Source: Myxococcota bacterium | GTDB lineage: Bacteria > Myxococcota_A > Polyangia > JAAYKL01 | Assembly (NCBI GenBank): GCA_030065855.1 | Contig: JASJCT010000076.1 | Location: forward strand, 1-48,239 | Direction: 5' to 3' | Length of the DNA: 48,239 bases | In this document: one piece after another, positions 14,301 to 29,300 of the stretch | How positions within the stretch are numbered: position 1 is the stretch's first letter | Layout of the letters: every line of letters begins with the position of its first letter | The notes under the pieces: model-generated | The model's database searches: none | The model's input: the letters and a program-made list of their open reading frames with translations, nothing else | What the model was told of the DNA's origin: nothing | Position numbers and translations under genes: made by a program

Positions 14301-17300
14301 TTAATGCTCCGTTCTAAATGATCCCCTATTCGACCCGCTGCTTGCTCGGCGGAATGGGCCAGGTTTTCGGTAATACGCGCCTGGATCGCCGCCGACACCA
14401 TCCGGGTTGCGAAAAAATGGCTCAGCAATAGGGGTACAATCGCGCCAAGGGTGAACAGGAGAACAATTTTTGTTCGAATCTTCATCTAAAAAAATAAGGC
14501 GATACGTCTTTCTCCTTATCCTAAATCGAATTAAATCTGAAAACAATGTCAGGGGGTCAGGAATGCCTCGAAGGGGTCGTTGCTATTCGGACGGGGTCGT
14601 CCCCTCGACAATGACCCGTGTCCCTTTGGTGGCCTCCGTGGCGATCACCCCGTGCCAGCGCTCTGGCAGGGCTGGCTCGGTCCAGTCGAACAAGTAGCGG
14701 GCGTCTGCCGGCGCCAGATTGATGCAGCCGTGGCTCTTTGGCCTGCCATAGCTGGAATGCCAAAAAGACGCGTGCAGGGCCACGTTTCGATGAAAATACT
14801 GCACCCAGGGCACATCCTCCACGGAATAGGCCTCGTCATCGCCGACGGTCCCGGCCATGTCGTCGGTGAGGTGCTTGAAGCTGATCCTAAATTTACCTGT
14901 CGGTGTGATGGTTTCTTCGCTCTCGGGCAGGCCAGACGATATGAGGGTGACGTAAACCGGCATGGCGCCCTCGTAGGCCTCCAGTGTCTGGCGGCTCAAA
15001 TCAATGCGAATCCACTTTTCCCCATCCCCAATATCCGCAGGCGGATCTCTGAGCGAAAAGAATTCGGTTTGGGTGGACTTGAGCCAGCGGTCCCCTCGTA
15101 TTCTGTAAAATAAGGCACCCCGGCTCTTCTTGGTTTCAAAGACCCGGTACGTAGACAGGCGCGCCACGGGTCCAGCACCGCGAAACCTGTTCTTGCGCAA
15201 GGTGAAGAAACTCGCATGGCGATCCGTAACAATGGCCGCGGGCAGGGGCTGCTCCCCAGATACAGCATATCCCTGAAATTTCGGGGGTTTTATTAGGTGA
15301 ACGCTATCCCCTGGGACAAAGTCTCCCTTAACCGTTTCGTAGTAATAGAGGTGGGTGGCATCATCAAACCTGCGCGCAGCAACAGATATCCAAAATCCTC
15401 GGGATAGAAGCGATGTCACGGATCGGAACTGTTTTTTCGCGTATTTGTAATAATTGACCCCGCCGTCTACCTCGTCCTCGCTGTGGGGAATCGCCTCCTC
15501 CTCGGGCGCACCGCCATCGGGCAACACTTCTCCTTCAGCCGCGGGTTGGGTCGGCGGCTGCCAAAGTGCCTCCTCAGCTGGAATGCGCTTGTACGCGGGT
15601 GTCCAATCTTTTCTGACGAATCCGTGGCGATACGGATCGAGCTCGTCTGTCCTGGGGTCGGGTGGGACGCGCCTTATAAAACGGGGCTTTGTGCCCACCA
15701 GCATGCCGCGCCCTTGGCAGACAAAGCCACCCTCGGGCAATTGAAACCAGCCCTTGGGACAACTCTCAGAGGCGAACTTTGGATCTCCCACCCGGGTCCG
15801 CGTGCCCTTGCGCAGGTAGCCGAGCCTGGGGGAATCCATGTCCGGCTTGTCAAATACATTTACCTTATAAAATCCGGCTCGCCCATGAAGCTCAAAAGAG
15901 GTCACCGCTGTTGGCTGTCCCCCGAGTGTGACCGGTTCGATGCCTGCGTCGCTCTCTTTTTCAGACAGTTCACCGCTCTCCGTATCTCGGACAGGTGCTT
16001 TGGTTTCTGGGCACTGCGGGCACTCCGGACAGGTGCACCCAACAGTCCATAGCAGCACGCCAGCAGTTATGAATCGATAGCTCATTTCAAGGTGATAGCA
16101 GAGGGCATGGCCCGGTTCAAGACAGGGTCGAGAGATTGGCCGGTGCGCTAGCGGCTCTGTTTACAGATTCCTTGCTTCAGCGCTGTTACCGGTTATTATC
16201 CGATCATGTGGCTGCCCTCACGATGGATAATTCGCTCCTTGGGATGCCTCGCGTGCCTCTGCCTATCAGTGGTTGGAAAAACCGACAGTGAATCGAAACC
16301 AACGGAGGAGAAACCACCAGAAGCCTCAGCGCAAGCACCTGTGATGAGATTTGCAAAGGGAGATATGATGGCCGGCGCCAACTTGGCCATGGCAGGCACG
16401 GCAGATTACTTTTACCTGGGGTTGGCTGCCGCATATGAGTACTATGTCATTGACAGGTTTGCGCCTGGTATCGAAGTGGCATACACCCATTTTTTTCCCA
16501 ATCGGGATTATGGGTATGATGCGCCCCATACGCTGAGCACTTTACCATACGCCAAGTTTGTCATATCTAGATCCCATGCCGCATCACCCTACTTGATGGT
16601 TGCGGGCGGATTTCAGGTGGAGTGGGGGTCGGCATATGCGGTAAATGCGGGTATTGCGGGCGGTGGTGGTGGCGTGCATGTCGCTCTTGGCAGCCGTGTA
16701 TCCATAAACATACGGGCGTTGGCCCTGCACTATTGGTATGACGACCCGCGTGTTTATGGTTATAGCGATGATAGGGTGTATCGGGATGGCAACCAGACGT
16801 ACATCTGCAACAGCGCCGCTGACTGTGATCTCAGTCAATGGATCACCGCGAACAAGCTCCTGGATGGTAGCCAGTACCAGGCATGCGATGACAGCGATGG
16901 CGCAGAGCAGACAAACTGCGGGTTTCCCAAATACTACTGCCGACCCGAGGCGGCCTTGAGCGATGACACCTGTATTGCACCATCGAGCGATTTGCCCGAT
17001 AAAAAGCGGGAGCTCATTTTCCCACTGATTACATTGGGAATGACGTTCTTTTTCTAACTGCGGAGATGGAAATGACCCTTAAGTTCGAAACCATTGTCAA
17101 CGGTCCTTTTCAGGAAAACTGTTTCCTCGTCTGGGATAGTGAAACACTCAGCGGCGCGTTCATCGATCCGGGCAGTGAGCCCGAGCGGTTGGTTCGCACG
17201 GCGAAATTCATGAACATCGAAATCGAGGGGATCTACAACACCCACGGCCACATTGACCACGTGGGGGCGGTGTCGGCCATACAACAGATGCTGGACTGCC

Positions 17301-20300
17301 CGTTTGCCCTGCACCCGGCCGATCGATTTCTGTTGGAAACGCTGCCGAGCCAGGCGCAGATGTTCGGACTTGGGGAGATGGACGTTCCAAGTCTCGATAA
17401 CGAGCTCGCCGATGGTGACAAGATCGTTATCGCGGGCCATGAGGCCCTGGTTATCCACACGCCTGGCCACACCCCCGGGGGCGTGTGTTTTCTCTTTGAA
17501 GGGGTAGTGGTCGTGGGGGACACTCTATTTTCAGGGTCGATTGGTCGCACGGATTTGCCGGGTGGGTCGACGGATCAGTTGATATCCTCTATAAAAGAGC
17601 GGTTGTTGGTGCTGGACGATGATGTAAAGGTCTTCTGCGGGCATGGGCCTGCTACGACCATCGGCCTTGAACGGGAACACAACCCGTTTCTCGGCAAAGG
17701 GTTTCATTGGGGCTTCAATGAGTAATCCCTGCCCATCATGCGTGGCGAAAGGGATCGAAAATGGGTGCTTGAATGCGATGTGAGGTCTGTGGCGCCCCGC
17801 TCGCTGCTGCAGGGAGCCGTCCCATCTGCGATCTCTGCGCCTCCCAGCGCTTGAGTGTCGTACCACCGCCGGCAAATGGCTGTGATCCAAATGCAGTGAC
17901 GCGCCCCCCACCAAGCAATTACGCGGCGACTGGGTCTGGTAGTTTTTCGAAATATCGCAGGCAGCTGCCCCTGCCCGAGGGCAGGGATGGCGCGACAATG
18001 GATACCAGCATTGTTCTCGAGGGCAAGTACCGGTTGCTCGAGGAGATAGGCCGTGGGGCAATGGGAACTGTCTTCTTGGCAGACGACATGTCTCTGAAGC
18101 GCAACGTTGCGGTCAAGTTTCTCCTGCCAGCGCTCTCAGATTTCCCTGAATGCGCCGAGCGTTTCCGCAACGAGGCCATTGGTATGGCTGCGGTCAGAGA
18201 CAACAACGTCGCGCAGATCTATTCGTATGGAAAACACGGGAACAACCCCTACTTTGTTATGGAGTACCTGGACGGTCTGACAGCGGAAAACCTCGTGGAT
18301 GCCCACAATAAGCGTGGGTTTTTCATACCCCTCGACGAGGTGCTCGATATTCTGATCCAGGCAGTGAGCGGTCTTGTGGCGATCCATCGCGCAGGTGTGA
18401 TTCATCGGGATATCAAACCCGCCAATATCATGCTGTCAGGAGATCCCATGCGCGCTGTGATCATGGATTTCGGGTTGGTTCGAAACGTTCAAGTGAAAGA
18501 CCAGGTGCGCGTGCTAGCGGGCACCCCTGCCTATATCGCCCCAGAGCTTGTGGAAGGAAAACCAGATGCCGAGCGCTCGATGCAAACCGACATTTACTCC
18601 ATGGGCACGGCGGCCTACGAAATCCTCACCGGTGCTCTGCCGTTTGATGGATCCTCTTGGGTAGAGATTCTGCAGAAGCATATTTCTGAAATACCCCTGT
18701 TTCCCTCGGAGCGGCGACCGGGCATTCCCGAGGCGTTTGATCACATTATTCTCAGGGCCATGAGCAAACCATCGGCCGAGCGTTATAGCAGCGCAAAGGA
18801 ATTATTAGATGAATTGCTGACTCTGGAGGATATCATCCAAATCGAAGAGGCCAAGGTACCCTCGAACACCCCAAAAAGGAAATCAATCGTACCGAGGGTA
18901 TCGCCCAGAAAGTCCCGATCCGTACCGCCGATCGATCATCGCGCCACACCAACGTTGGGTCGGGGAAGACTGTTGGTGGCAGATGGGAATCCGGCGTTTC
19001 GATCGTTTGTGCATCGCATTGCCAAGGCAGCAGTACCGGGTTGCCGCATTCAGTCGGCAGCAGATGGCCAGGTGGCCTTGAGGCTCGCTGTCGAGTTTCG
19101 ACCTACGGTAGCTGTGATTGACCTATCCCTGCCAGAGATCAATGGATTCGAGTTGGTTGCTACCCTGAGAGGAGATCCGCTCTATCGGGGTTTAGGCATT
19201 GTCGTCGTGGCCGAGCGCGGCGGTCATCGGGATGCGGACCTATTATCGGAGCTGGGCGTTTTTCACTTTCTCACAAAACCGGTTGACGGCAACACCTTGG
19301 CAGACGTTCTAAGGCCCATGCTGGAGCGTCACATCAGCCCCTACAAGAGCAAGCCGCCCGACGATATATGCTGACCCCTCTGCGCTCTCTCGGACCTACG
19401 GAAAGTTGAGTAACAGCGCTCCTAGGACCTCTCCAGAGATGGGAACTGTACCAAAAAAGGAACTTTTTTAACAATTTCATCAGCCAGCATCCCGCTGACC
19501 GGCAGGATCGGAGGCACTGTCGCCAGGGTGACGCCGGCCTTGAGAGCCTGTGCAAAGATGATGACCGAGAATAAGCTCATTCGCCTCATCTGGCCTTTCC
19601 GGTAGATGATGGACTTAACACAGGGGCAGCACCAATGCGGATGGTATGGGACTTGGTTTTCAAGGTACCTGTTCCAGGTGTGCCGCCTACGACCAACCAG
19701 CCGCGGAAGGTGGGCGTATGGATAGAACCGGACCCGCTGTTCAGACCTATGTGGGTGGTCATTTTTATTGAATCCGTGTCTGTATCTGTATCCGTGTCTG
19801 TGTCTGTGTTCGTGTCTATGTCTATGTTCGTGTCTATGTCCATGTCTGTATTTGCACCTGCGTCCGTATTCGTGTCTGTATCGGGCGACACAAAGGTTGG
19901 AGGATCTCCTAAATGCCAGCATCCACCCAGAAACGGCAGTAGGTAGAGGATGAGTTGTATTAATCCAAAGTATTTCTTCGTTTTTTTCACCACTGCACCC
20001 CTCGGTCATCTAGAAACAAACCAAACCCTCATGGCGATTCAGCGTTCAACTAATTGATGTTTTTTCTCTTTTTCAGTCGGTTGCTTTTTATCAGAGAACA
20101 GTGCCAATGGCCACCAAAGCGCCTCTAAAACGAACGCACGATCTGTGCCACATTTGGTCAAAAGCTAAACCGGAAGGGGCGAGCGCTATGTCAACGCAGA
20201 TTAAGAACTCGGCTTTACAAAGGTGCCGTGTTGATATTCCTCGAACGCAATGCGAAGTTCGTCTTTGGTGTTCATGACGATCGGACCCTGCCAGGCCACG

Positions 20301-23300
20301 GGTTCTCCAAGGGGTTTTCCAGACACTAGAATAAAGCGCGCACCGTCCGTGCCTGCTTTGAGCTGTATCTGATCGCCGTCCTCAAAAAGTGCGATGTGAT
20401 TAGACGGTAAAACAGTGCTCTGGTCTGCCGTGCATTGACCCTCGTACACGTAAGCAAATACCGTATGCCCGCGCCTGGTGGGGTGGGTGAAGCGCACATC
20501 CTTGGGGAGGCGAATGTCGAAATATTCGGGCTCGATGATGATTTCTTCCATCGGACCCCGAACGGTATCGATTTCGCCAGCGATGACGCGTATCTCCTCA
20601 CCGTTTGGACGTTCGATTGTTGGAATCTGGCCGGCTTTCAATTCCCGGTATCGCGGCTGCATCATTTTGTGGGACGCGGGGAGGTTGGCCCAAAGCTGAA
20701 ACCCTCTCATCCTTCCTTGCGAATCCCCCTTTGGCATCTCCTGATGAATAATGCCAGATCCCGCGGTCATCCACTGGACATCCCCTGAACCAATGGTGCC
20801 CTGGTTGCCCATGCTATCACCGTGGTTCACATCGCCGTTGAGTACGTAGGAAATGGTTTCGATACCCCGATGGGGATGCCAGGGAAAACCGGCCCGGTAG
20901 TCCTCGGGATTAGCAGAGCCAAAGGCGTCAAGGAGCAAAAAGGGATCGAAAAGCGGCACCTCGTTAAATCCAAAGACCCTGTGCAAGCGCACCCCAGCCC
21001 CCTCGATAGTAGGATGGCCCTTTAAAACGGTGGATACCTTGCGCTCAGTAAACCTCATGGGTAATCCTTTCGTGCTAGTGCTCATTATTTTCATGTAACG
21101 TGAAAAGAGAACTTCGCAACGCCGACACTTTAACCCTTTTCGTCGACTTTAGATGTATCGAACTGGCACTCGTCCATCTATCCGGGTAGAATTTCATTAT
21201 AGGCGGATACGAAGTAGGAGCGCCCTTTGAGTCAGAGGTCGGTGCAATGACCCCGGATAAGGATCTACAACCCGTTGCTATTGGGCATTTTTCACAACGA
21301 CCGTTTCCCCATATCCTGGTTTTCTTGTGGGAGCGGCGAATGGGCGGCACCCTCAATATCGATGACGGCGCAGATCAGGTGAGTATCTTTTTTCGCGACG
21401 GCAGTCCTGCCAAAATCAGCTCGACCCGAGCTGGTAGGGGCCTTGGCCACGTTCTTAGATTAAACAATGTGATCAACGACGAGCAGCTAGAGGCTGCTGA
21501 AGCAGAAATCGAGCAGCACGGCGGCGTATTGGGACAAGTGCTGATCGAACAACAGACGATTGATCCGTCCACACTCGTCAGGGCATTGCGAGAGCAGATG
21601 CTCTTAAAATTGATCGATGTGTTCGCCATGACGGACGGGTCTTATGCTTTTTACGAAGCCGTCGACCTCCTGGGCGGGCTTGGCACGTCTGAGCTGTTTC
21701 CCGTGGATCCTTATCCGGTTTTAATGGCCGGGATGCGGACCCATGGGTACAAACTCAATTTCGCCCATGCCTGCGCCCGCCTCGAGGGGAAATGGCTATC
21801 GGCAAGTGACCCCAAGACCATTCGCCGCTTTCGCCTCACCAACGCGGAAAAACCCATCCTCGAAACCCTGCTTTCAGGTGCTGTGGCCTACAGTGAGCTC
21901 ATTTCGAATCGGCAATTTGAAATGCACGCGGTCATGTACATCCTCTACGTCTTAATGATGACCCACCTGCTCAAGGCAGAGGATGCAGCACCGGATCAAC
22001 CCGTATCAGAGACCCCAGCGCTTAACACCAGTCAGCTGGATTCTGTAAGTCCAGCCCCGTACAAAACCCCCTTAGATCCCCAAACCATGGAGAAAAAACA
22101 GCAAATTCTCGACAAGGCAGCCCATATCGGCTCGCAAAACTACTATGAAATGCTGGAAATCCCGTTTGGGGCGCCCCACGAGGACGTGCGAACCGCGTTT
22201 TTTCGATTGGCCAAGGTATTCCATCCGGATAAGGTGCCCAAGGTCATCGCCCGCGAGCTCAAGGACGCGGTTCAGTATATCTTTTCCAACCTGTCCGAAG
22301 CCCACGCAACCCTGATAGATCCAGACGCGCGGGAAGAGTACGAGTCGGCCATCCGAGATAGTGAGAAACGCACGTCCTCCGTGCCGATACCGGATGATGA
22401 AGACGTGGTGCGCGAGGTCTTGCAAGCAGAGACCTTTTTTCAAAAGGCGCTCGTTTTTCTGAAGCGCGGCCAGACTGACAAAGCAATGAATATGATCGAA
22501 CGGGCCCGTGCCCTCAATCCCCAAGAAGGGGAATACATCGCCATCTGGGCCCATCTCATGGGCAAACAGCGACCTTCGACCGAGGGTGTCGAGGATCTCG
22601 TGGGTGCCCTGCGCGAGGCAGCGACATCCTATCCCAAGTCAGAGCGAGCCCATCTCTACCTGGCTCAGATGCTCATGCGTGCGGGTCATCAGAACGAGGC
22701 CCAGCGTCATTTTGGCAGGGTTTTGGAACTCAATCCCCGCAACATCGAAGCTGCCCGCGAACTCAGATTAATGGAAATGCGAGGAAAAAAGACCAAGGAG
22801 ACCGCATCGGGCCTCTTCAAGAGGTTGTTCAAGAGGTCCTCCAGCCCTTGACGGAAGTCTTAGAAAACAACATATTCACTGTAGCATTAAAGGAGGTTCC
22901 CCATTCCCATTTTAGAGTTCACCTGCAATGGATGCAAAACCGAGTTTGAGGAGCTGGTGTTCGGATCAGACGAATCAGTTCGCTGCCCTGAATGCGATGG
23001 TGAGGATGTACGACGAAACATCTCTACGTTCGCATTCAAGAGCTCGGGCAAGTTCGTCCCGGCGAGCGGCAGTTCCTGCACGGGTTGCAGCCCGGGTCCA
23101 GGCGGGTGCTCTGGATGCAGCCACTAGTGCGCTATTCAAGCTACAAAGTTGGGTCATAGGCCTCCCCCCTTGGGCAAAAGGGGCTAGCATGCAGGATCAT
23201 GCGCATCGTTTCGGGAACTGCCAAGGGCACTAAGTTGAGCGTACCCAGAGGCCGGCACGTGCGCCCCACTGCAGATCGGGTTCGCGAGGCACTCTTCTCC

Positions 23301-26300
23301 TCCCTCGGCCCCCGCGTTCACGGCGCCGAGGTGCTCGATCTGTTTGCTGGCACCGGGATCCTCGGGCTCGAAGCCCTGAGTCGCGGCGCTGAAACTGCCG
23401 TCTTTGTGGAGCATTCAAGATCGGTCCGATCGACCCTGGCCAGAAATATTGACACCCTTCAATTTGCGGCGCGATCCCAGGTGGTGCCGGCGGACGCTCT
23501 CGTTTCGTTGCGGCGATTTGCTAAAGAAAACAGACAGTTCGACCTCGTCTTCCTCGATCCGCCATATGCATCAGCCCTGCTTGATGACGTATTCCAATTG
23601 ATGGACAGGTTGGATGTTATCCACGCGGGATCTGTCATCGTGGCAGAGCATCCAGGCAGTGTGCCCCTGACCCTTCCCAAAAGCTTGCAAATCATTGCAG
23701 CGAAACGCTATGGTGGCGCTGCAGTATCTTTTATTGAAAAACCGGGCAGTTGCTCGCCCGAGCGAACGGAGTAAAATATAACATGCCATTGACTGCCCTC
23801 TATCCGGGCTCGTTCGATCCCTTTACGAACGGTCACCTCGGCGTTACCGAGCGCGCGCTGCCGGTCGTCGACAAGCTTATCCTCGGCATTGCTAGGAACG
23901 CGCGAAAGAGGTCGATGTTTACGGTCGAGGAGCGCATCGAGATGATCCGGGCCACCCTTGCCCATCACGAACACGTTTCGGTCTGCTCCTTCGAAGGTCT
24001 CACGGTCGACTTTGCCGATGCCTGTGGTGCATCGGTGATCATCCGGGGACTGCGGGCTGTGGCCGATTTCGAGTACGAACTCCAAATGGCCAATATGAAC
24101 CGAAAGCTCAATCCCCGCGTAGAAACCCTTTTTATGATGACTTCGGAGGAGTACTTCTTTGTTTCATCTCAGAATGTAAAGGAAGTCGCCCGTCTCGATG
24201 GCAATATTTCCGGCCTGGTGCCCCCAATCATTGCCGACCGGGTACTCGCGAAGCTCAATTCTCAGCCAAAGGATTGACGCGCGTTTTTTAACGTGGTGAT
24301 GGCCAGCACGGTGAAAAAAGTACCGCAGGCCGCAATGGCGAGCATCTGCCCGGCCATGCGATAGGCCGGGCGGATATCTGTCCACATCCATCCTAAGGTC
24401 GACAGGGTCGCCAGACATAGCAGGGCGGACCGCCATCCAACCCGAGGTGCCACGGTGCGTGCCCGCCGCTCCACAAGCCCCACCGAGGCAAACCAGCGCG
24501 CGATCAGCAACACCATCCAGGTTTTAACGAAGAAGACGAGACACGCCGAGGCGAGGAGCCATCCACTCTCGGTCAACTGCCCTGCCGGTACACCGGGTAT
24601 CAGCCAGCCGCCAAGGCAGCAGGTGGTTAACATGGCCGCTGCCGGGACAGCTGTCATCCAGTTCACCGCATTGGAAACAGATCGCCTTTTTGTTCCGCTG
24701 GCGTTCCTGGGCGGCCAGAGCAGTGCCATGGCGCCAATGGTCGCAGCCAGGGCAAAAGGGCTGGACCAGGCGTGCCATCCCCATACCGCGTGTTGCTGGC
24801 TGGTTGCAATGTCCGAAAGGCCGACCGCGGCACCGCACGCAGTGGCGACCATCATTACCGCCAGTACAGGTAAGGCGTGGACAGCGTTCAGTGCCAGTCG
24901 AAAAGGGGTCGGTCTAACCTGAAACAGCGCGGTAATCGCCAATCCAAGCACGTTAACGGACAGCAGGAGGATAGAGCCTCTATATCCCACCCGATAGAGA
25001 ATGGCCACGGCCGGTATCAACAGCAATGGGATGGAGACCATGGCAAAACCAAAGATCACTGCCATGGGATTGGCGGTCGCTGCTGCCGGACGCGCAAACC
25101 AGCCTCGAGTGGGAGCAGCAATGGCGAGAAAAAGGCCGAGCGCGACGGAAGATAACACAATAGCGAAAAACTCATCTCTGTCGAGATGGGAAGCACCAGG
25201 TGCCGTGATTGTGATTGTTCGCAACAAACCATTCCGCGAGACTGCCTCGAATCGATGGTGAGGGGCCGGCTTAATACTCGCCAGATCGGCGATCTCGGCA
25301 ATAGCTGTGCCATCCACAGCCAGCAGGCGGTCGCCGAATGTAATACCCGCGCTTTCAGCAGCACTGCCCGTCGAGACGTCGGCAACGATCAGGCCGGACT
25401 GGCTGTCTGTATCCGCGGGTACGATGCCCATTGCTCCCAGAAAGCCCATCCCTAGGCGCATGCGTTTTGCAGCGAGGAGAATGCTGCCCCCTGCAGGTCT
25501 AAGATGCAGCTCGACCGCATCGCTCTGCGCGATTACCCGAACCTGACGGTGAGGCCTCGCGGATTGGAACGCAACTTCGATACTGCCCCTAAACCGGACT
25601 GGTTCCTGTATGACCCCCCCCAAGGACTTATCGGTTATGGGAACGTCCACCGCGGTGCTGGAGATAGCATTGCCAGGTAGTGACACACTGGCTGGTGTTA
25701 CCTCACCGCGGCCCTCCGGGTGGAACGCACCGCTAAGTGTAATAAGAGCGGGGCCTTCCACAAACCCCTGGCCGGTAATTCGAATGACATCTCCAGGTTC
25801 GACGTGTTTAGGGGCCAGCTCGCTAATGGATGCCAGCGGGGGGATAGGGGTTCTTTCACAGCTGGTCAAAATGCCGCAAGCCAAACAGATAGGGAAAATA
25901 ACTGCGTTAAATGGCATTCGGGAGATGATGGTCGTCACGGAAAAACCATACGCCCAGACCCCTGGCAAAATCCAGTTTTTGGCTGATGGATCTGGTTTTC
26001 AGTAGGTTTAGATGTTGACGCGCTGCACCATTAGTTGACGCGCTGCACCATTAAATGACAAACTCTTAAACTGTGGAAAAGTCGGATTGTGATTGTTATG
26101 GATTAGAAAAAGCAATGCGAATTAGACAGTGAATCCAACGTTATTATCGACCCCAGGGGATGGGCGTGGCAGATATATTAACCGAGCCATATCGGCTCCA
26201 TTACAAGAAGGATGGCTGATGAGCGAAAAAAGAAATGATTGGAAAATGGCGTTGCTCTGCATCTGTATGCTCGCGATCGGTTCTATGGGACTGGTCGCGT

Positions 26301-29300
26301 GTGGTGATGACGATGATGCAAGCGACGAGACGCCAGGTGGCGATAGCGATTCGGACAGCGACAGCGATTCGGACAGCGATAGCGATTCGGACAGCGATAG
26401 CGATTCGGATTCGGACACGGATACGGACACAGATTCAGACACGGATACAGATTCGGACACGGATGCGGACACAGATTCAGACACGGACACAGATTCGGAC
26501 ACTGATACAGACACAGAAACCGATACGGGTTCTGATGACTGCGATGATGTGGACTGGGGCACGGGGCCCCTATCGGATTCTGTGGGATCCAAAGTGGCGT
26601 TGCTGACCACCGACGGCTATCTCGATGACGACGGCGACGGTGTGATAGACCCGACCGAGGTGTCCTTTGATATGTGTACGGTTCGCAACGCAGGTACGAA
26701 GTGTGCGGTGATCGTCTGGGGCTTCAATGGGTGAAGTGGCTGTGGTCCCTGGTTCGGGGAATTAGCAGCTGCTCAAGATGATCTCCACGCTGCCGGCGGT
26801 GTTCTCTACATTATTGAGACGCAATTCAGCAGCCTCTCCGCGGCTTGGTCAAACGTCGAATCTTACACCGATGGCAGGGTAGATTTCTTTGCCCACGATT
26901 CATCCCTGGCGAACTCCAACTTTGCTCCGAGAACGTGGATAGTCGACCTTGAAAACATGGTTGTCCACTACGTGGAAACAATGAACAGTTATCTCAATAA
27001 CGCTTCAGAGGCCATCACCAAATGTGAGGAGATTTAACGCTATTTGGGAGCAATAGTGTAAAAATAAAGAATCGGCTTCATCCCCCAATCCCCGTCAATC
27101 CTGCGAAAGTATGAGTCCGCAACTAATTGAAATTAATATGTTTTATTGATTTCCACCTGCGCGGGAATGACAGTTTTCTTCGTTGATTTCAATGTACGCA
27201 TGCTGAGTTTTAGACATCAATGACTATGGCAAGAAGGCGTAGAGGGTGGCCCGCTTTTCAAGCAATACTGATATGGGGCGCGTGCAAGCGGCCTTGATAG
27301 TAATCGCGGTAGTGCGCTACAATCACGAGAAGCAGGATATCATTCAAGTGAAAAAGCTATATTCAAGAAAAGTATCTAGGAATGAACGATTCTGGGTAGC
27401 GGCTAACAGTAATGAAACTCCGGCGTATATGCAGTTTGTTTTAGAGGGTCCGGGAAGCATTGATGTGGCGCATTTGAGAAAGGCTGTAAAGGAGGCCTCA
27501 GCTGCAAACCCTGGAAGTAGGCTCATCTACAAAGGCAATCTCAAGTTCAGCAAATGGGTCGACTCTGGCATAGCGCCACCTGTAACGGAAGTTGATGGCA
27601 GCGGCTGGTCCGGCATGAGTTCCGAGGGGGCGTCTTTTCTAAATGATCCATTTACTGATGCTACGCAGCCCACATGCGATGTAATTGTTATCAATGGAGA
27701 CCCATTGAGGATTTCATTCCGCGCGCACCATGGCGTCATGGACGGCCGGGGTCTGATGACATGGATGGAGGATATTTTTCGAGTCTTGCGGGGAGAGCCA
27801 CCTGCGGGGTCCGATTTTGCCATGAATGAAGTAGAATTTTCTAAAACATTTAAAGTAGGCAGGCGGAAGATCTATCCTCCTGAGAATATCGCACCTACCG
27901 GCAGGGCAACTGGCAAGGAGCTGGGTATTATATGGCAGAGATGGCGGAAAAAAGGGAAATTCTCTGATTTGATTGGTCAGCTTTGCGTAATCGCGGCCAG
28001 TGAGGCCAGGAAAAAGGGAGCAGGTATCTTCAGAGTTGGGGTTCCTGTTGATCTGCGGCACAGGCTGAAGGATACCAGGGCCACGGGCAATCTTACAGTT
28101 GCCTTGATCCTGGAAATAGGTCCGGAGATGACTGCCCGGGATATCACTGAAGAAATTGCTCGTCAGCTAAAAGAAAACCATGACGTTATGCTGGCTGATA
28201 TTGGCGTGTGGCTGGATTTTGTCCCGTTATGGTTAATGCGGTTCGCAATGAAGAGAATATGCACCAGGCAACATAAGACTGGCCGCTACGGTATGTCCGG
28301 GGCAATCTCCAATTTGGGAAAGATACCTTTAATTGATTATAGCTGTATAGGATTCAACCCTGTAACCTGCTTTATCCTTCCTAATGCTGTAGAATACATT
28401 CCATTTCTTATGACTGTCGCCGGTAATGATAACGGCCTTGAAATAGTCACCGCTATGCCCCGTGTTCTTTCAGGACAGGGTCGCCTTGATAATTTTATGG
28501 ATAATATTATTATTGGACTCAACGGCTAACCTTTTAGAACCTATCTCAGTAGGCACTCCCGTCGTATGGCGCCCGATCCACTTCGCATTGTTGCGTTACT
28601 CCTCCGCGCCTTGCCACTAGCAAGACTTGTCGTCCTGCCTTGCACTGCTCGTGTCTCAATCACCATGCTCGGTCCGGCCTACTGAGATAGGTTCTTAGCA
28701 CAGCGAATCAATTTTTCACTAAAAAGTGAGCGCTTCGTTTTTAGACTTGTATTTTTAAGAGTATACCTAATTCGTTTTCAAATGCCGATATCAAATTTAT
28801 TATATTATCTTTCGCAAACTCTGTTGTGGGGTAGGAAATGTTGATATTAAAAATACCGTTAATATTTGACATAGTCATAAAGAGTCCAAAAGTTGGAACT
28901 GTTGCGATTGCGTCCAGCAGTTGAGCCTTCTTTCCAAAATCGTTTAATCGGTCAATACTTCCACCAGTTGAGAAATGAATTGTTGACCTGAATAGAGAGT
29001 TTTTTTTGGCCATCATGATGCCTCTGGAATAGTTTTTCTTGCCCAAGAGGGCAAAGACTCTATCGATGAACCAGGGGTATGTCAGCTTCTTTTTCTTTAG
29101 CCTGTCAATGGCCTCTTTCAACTGGAGTTGAATATTGCGAACCATTAGTTTTGGGTCATCCATGTTCTTGCGGTACGCTCTTAAAATGGAACTTATAACA
29201 TAGTTGCCGAAAAGAGGAGGCTTTTTGTCGAAATAGGGCCGAAGGTCATAGGAAAGCCGAATGCCCACAGTGTCCCCATCTTCCTCGCCATGCATCTCAA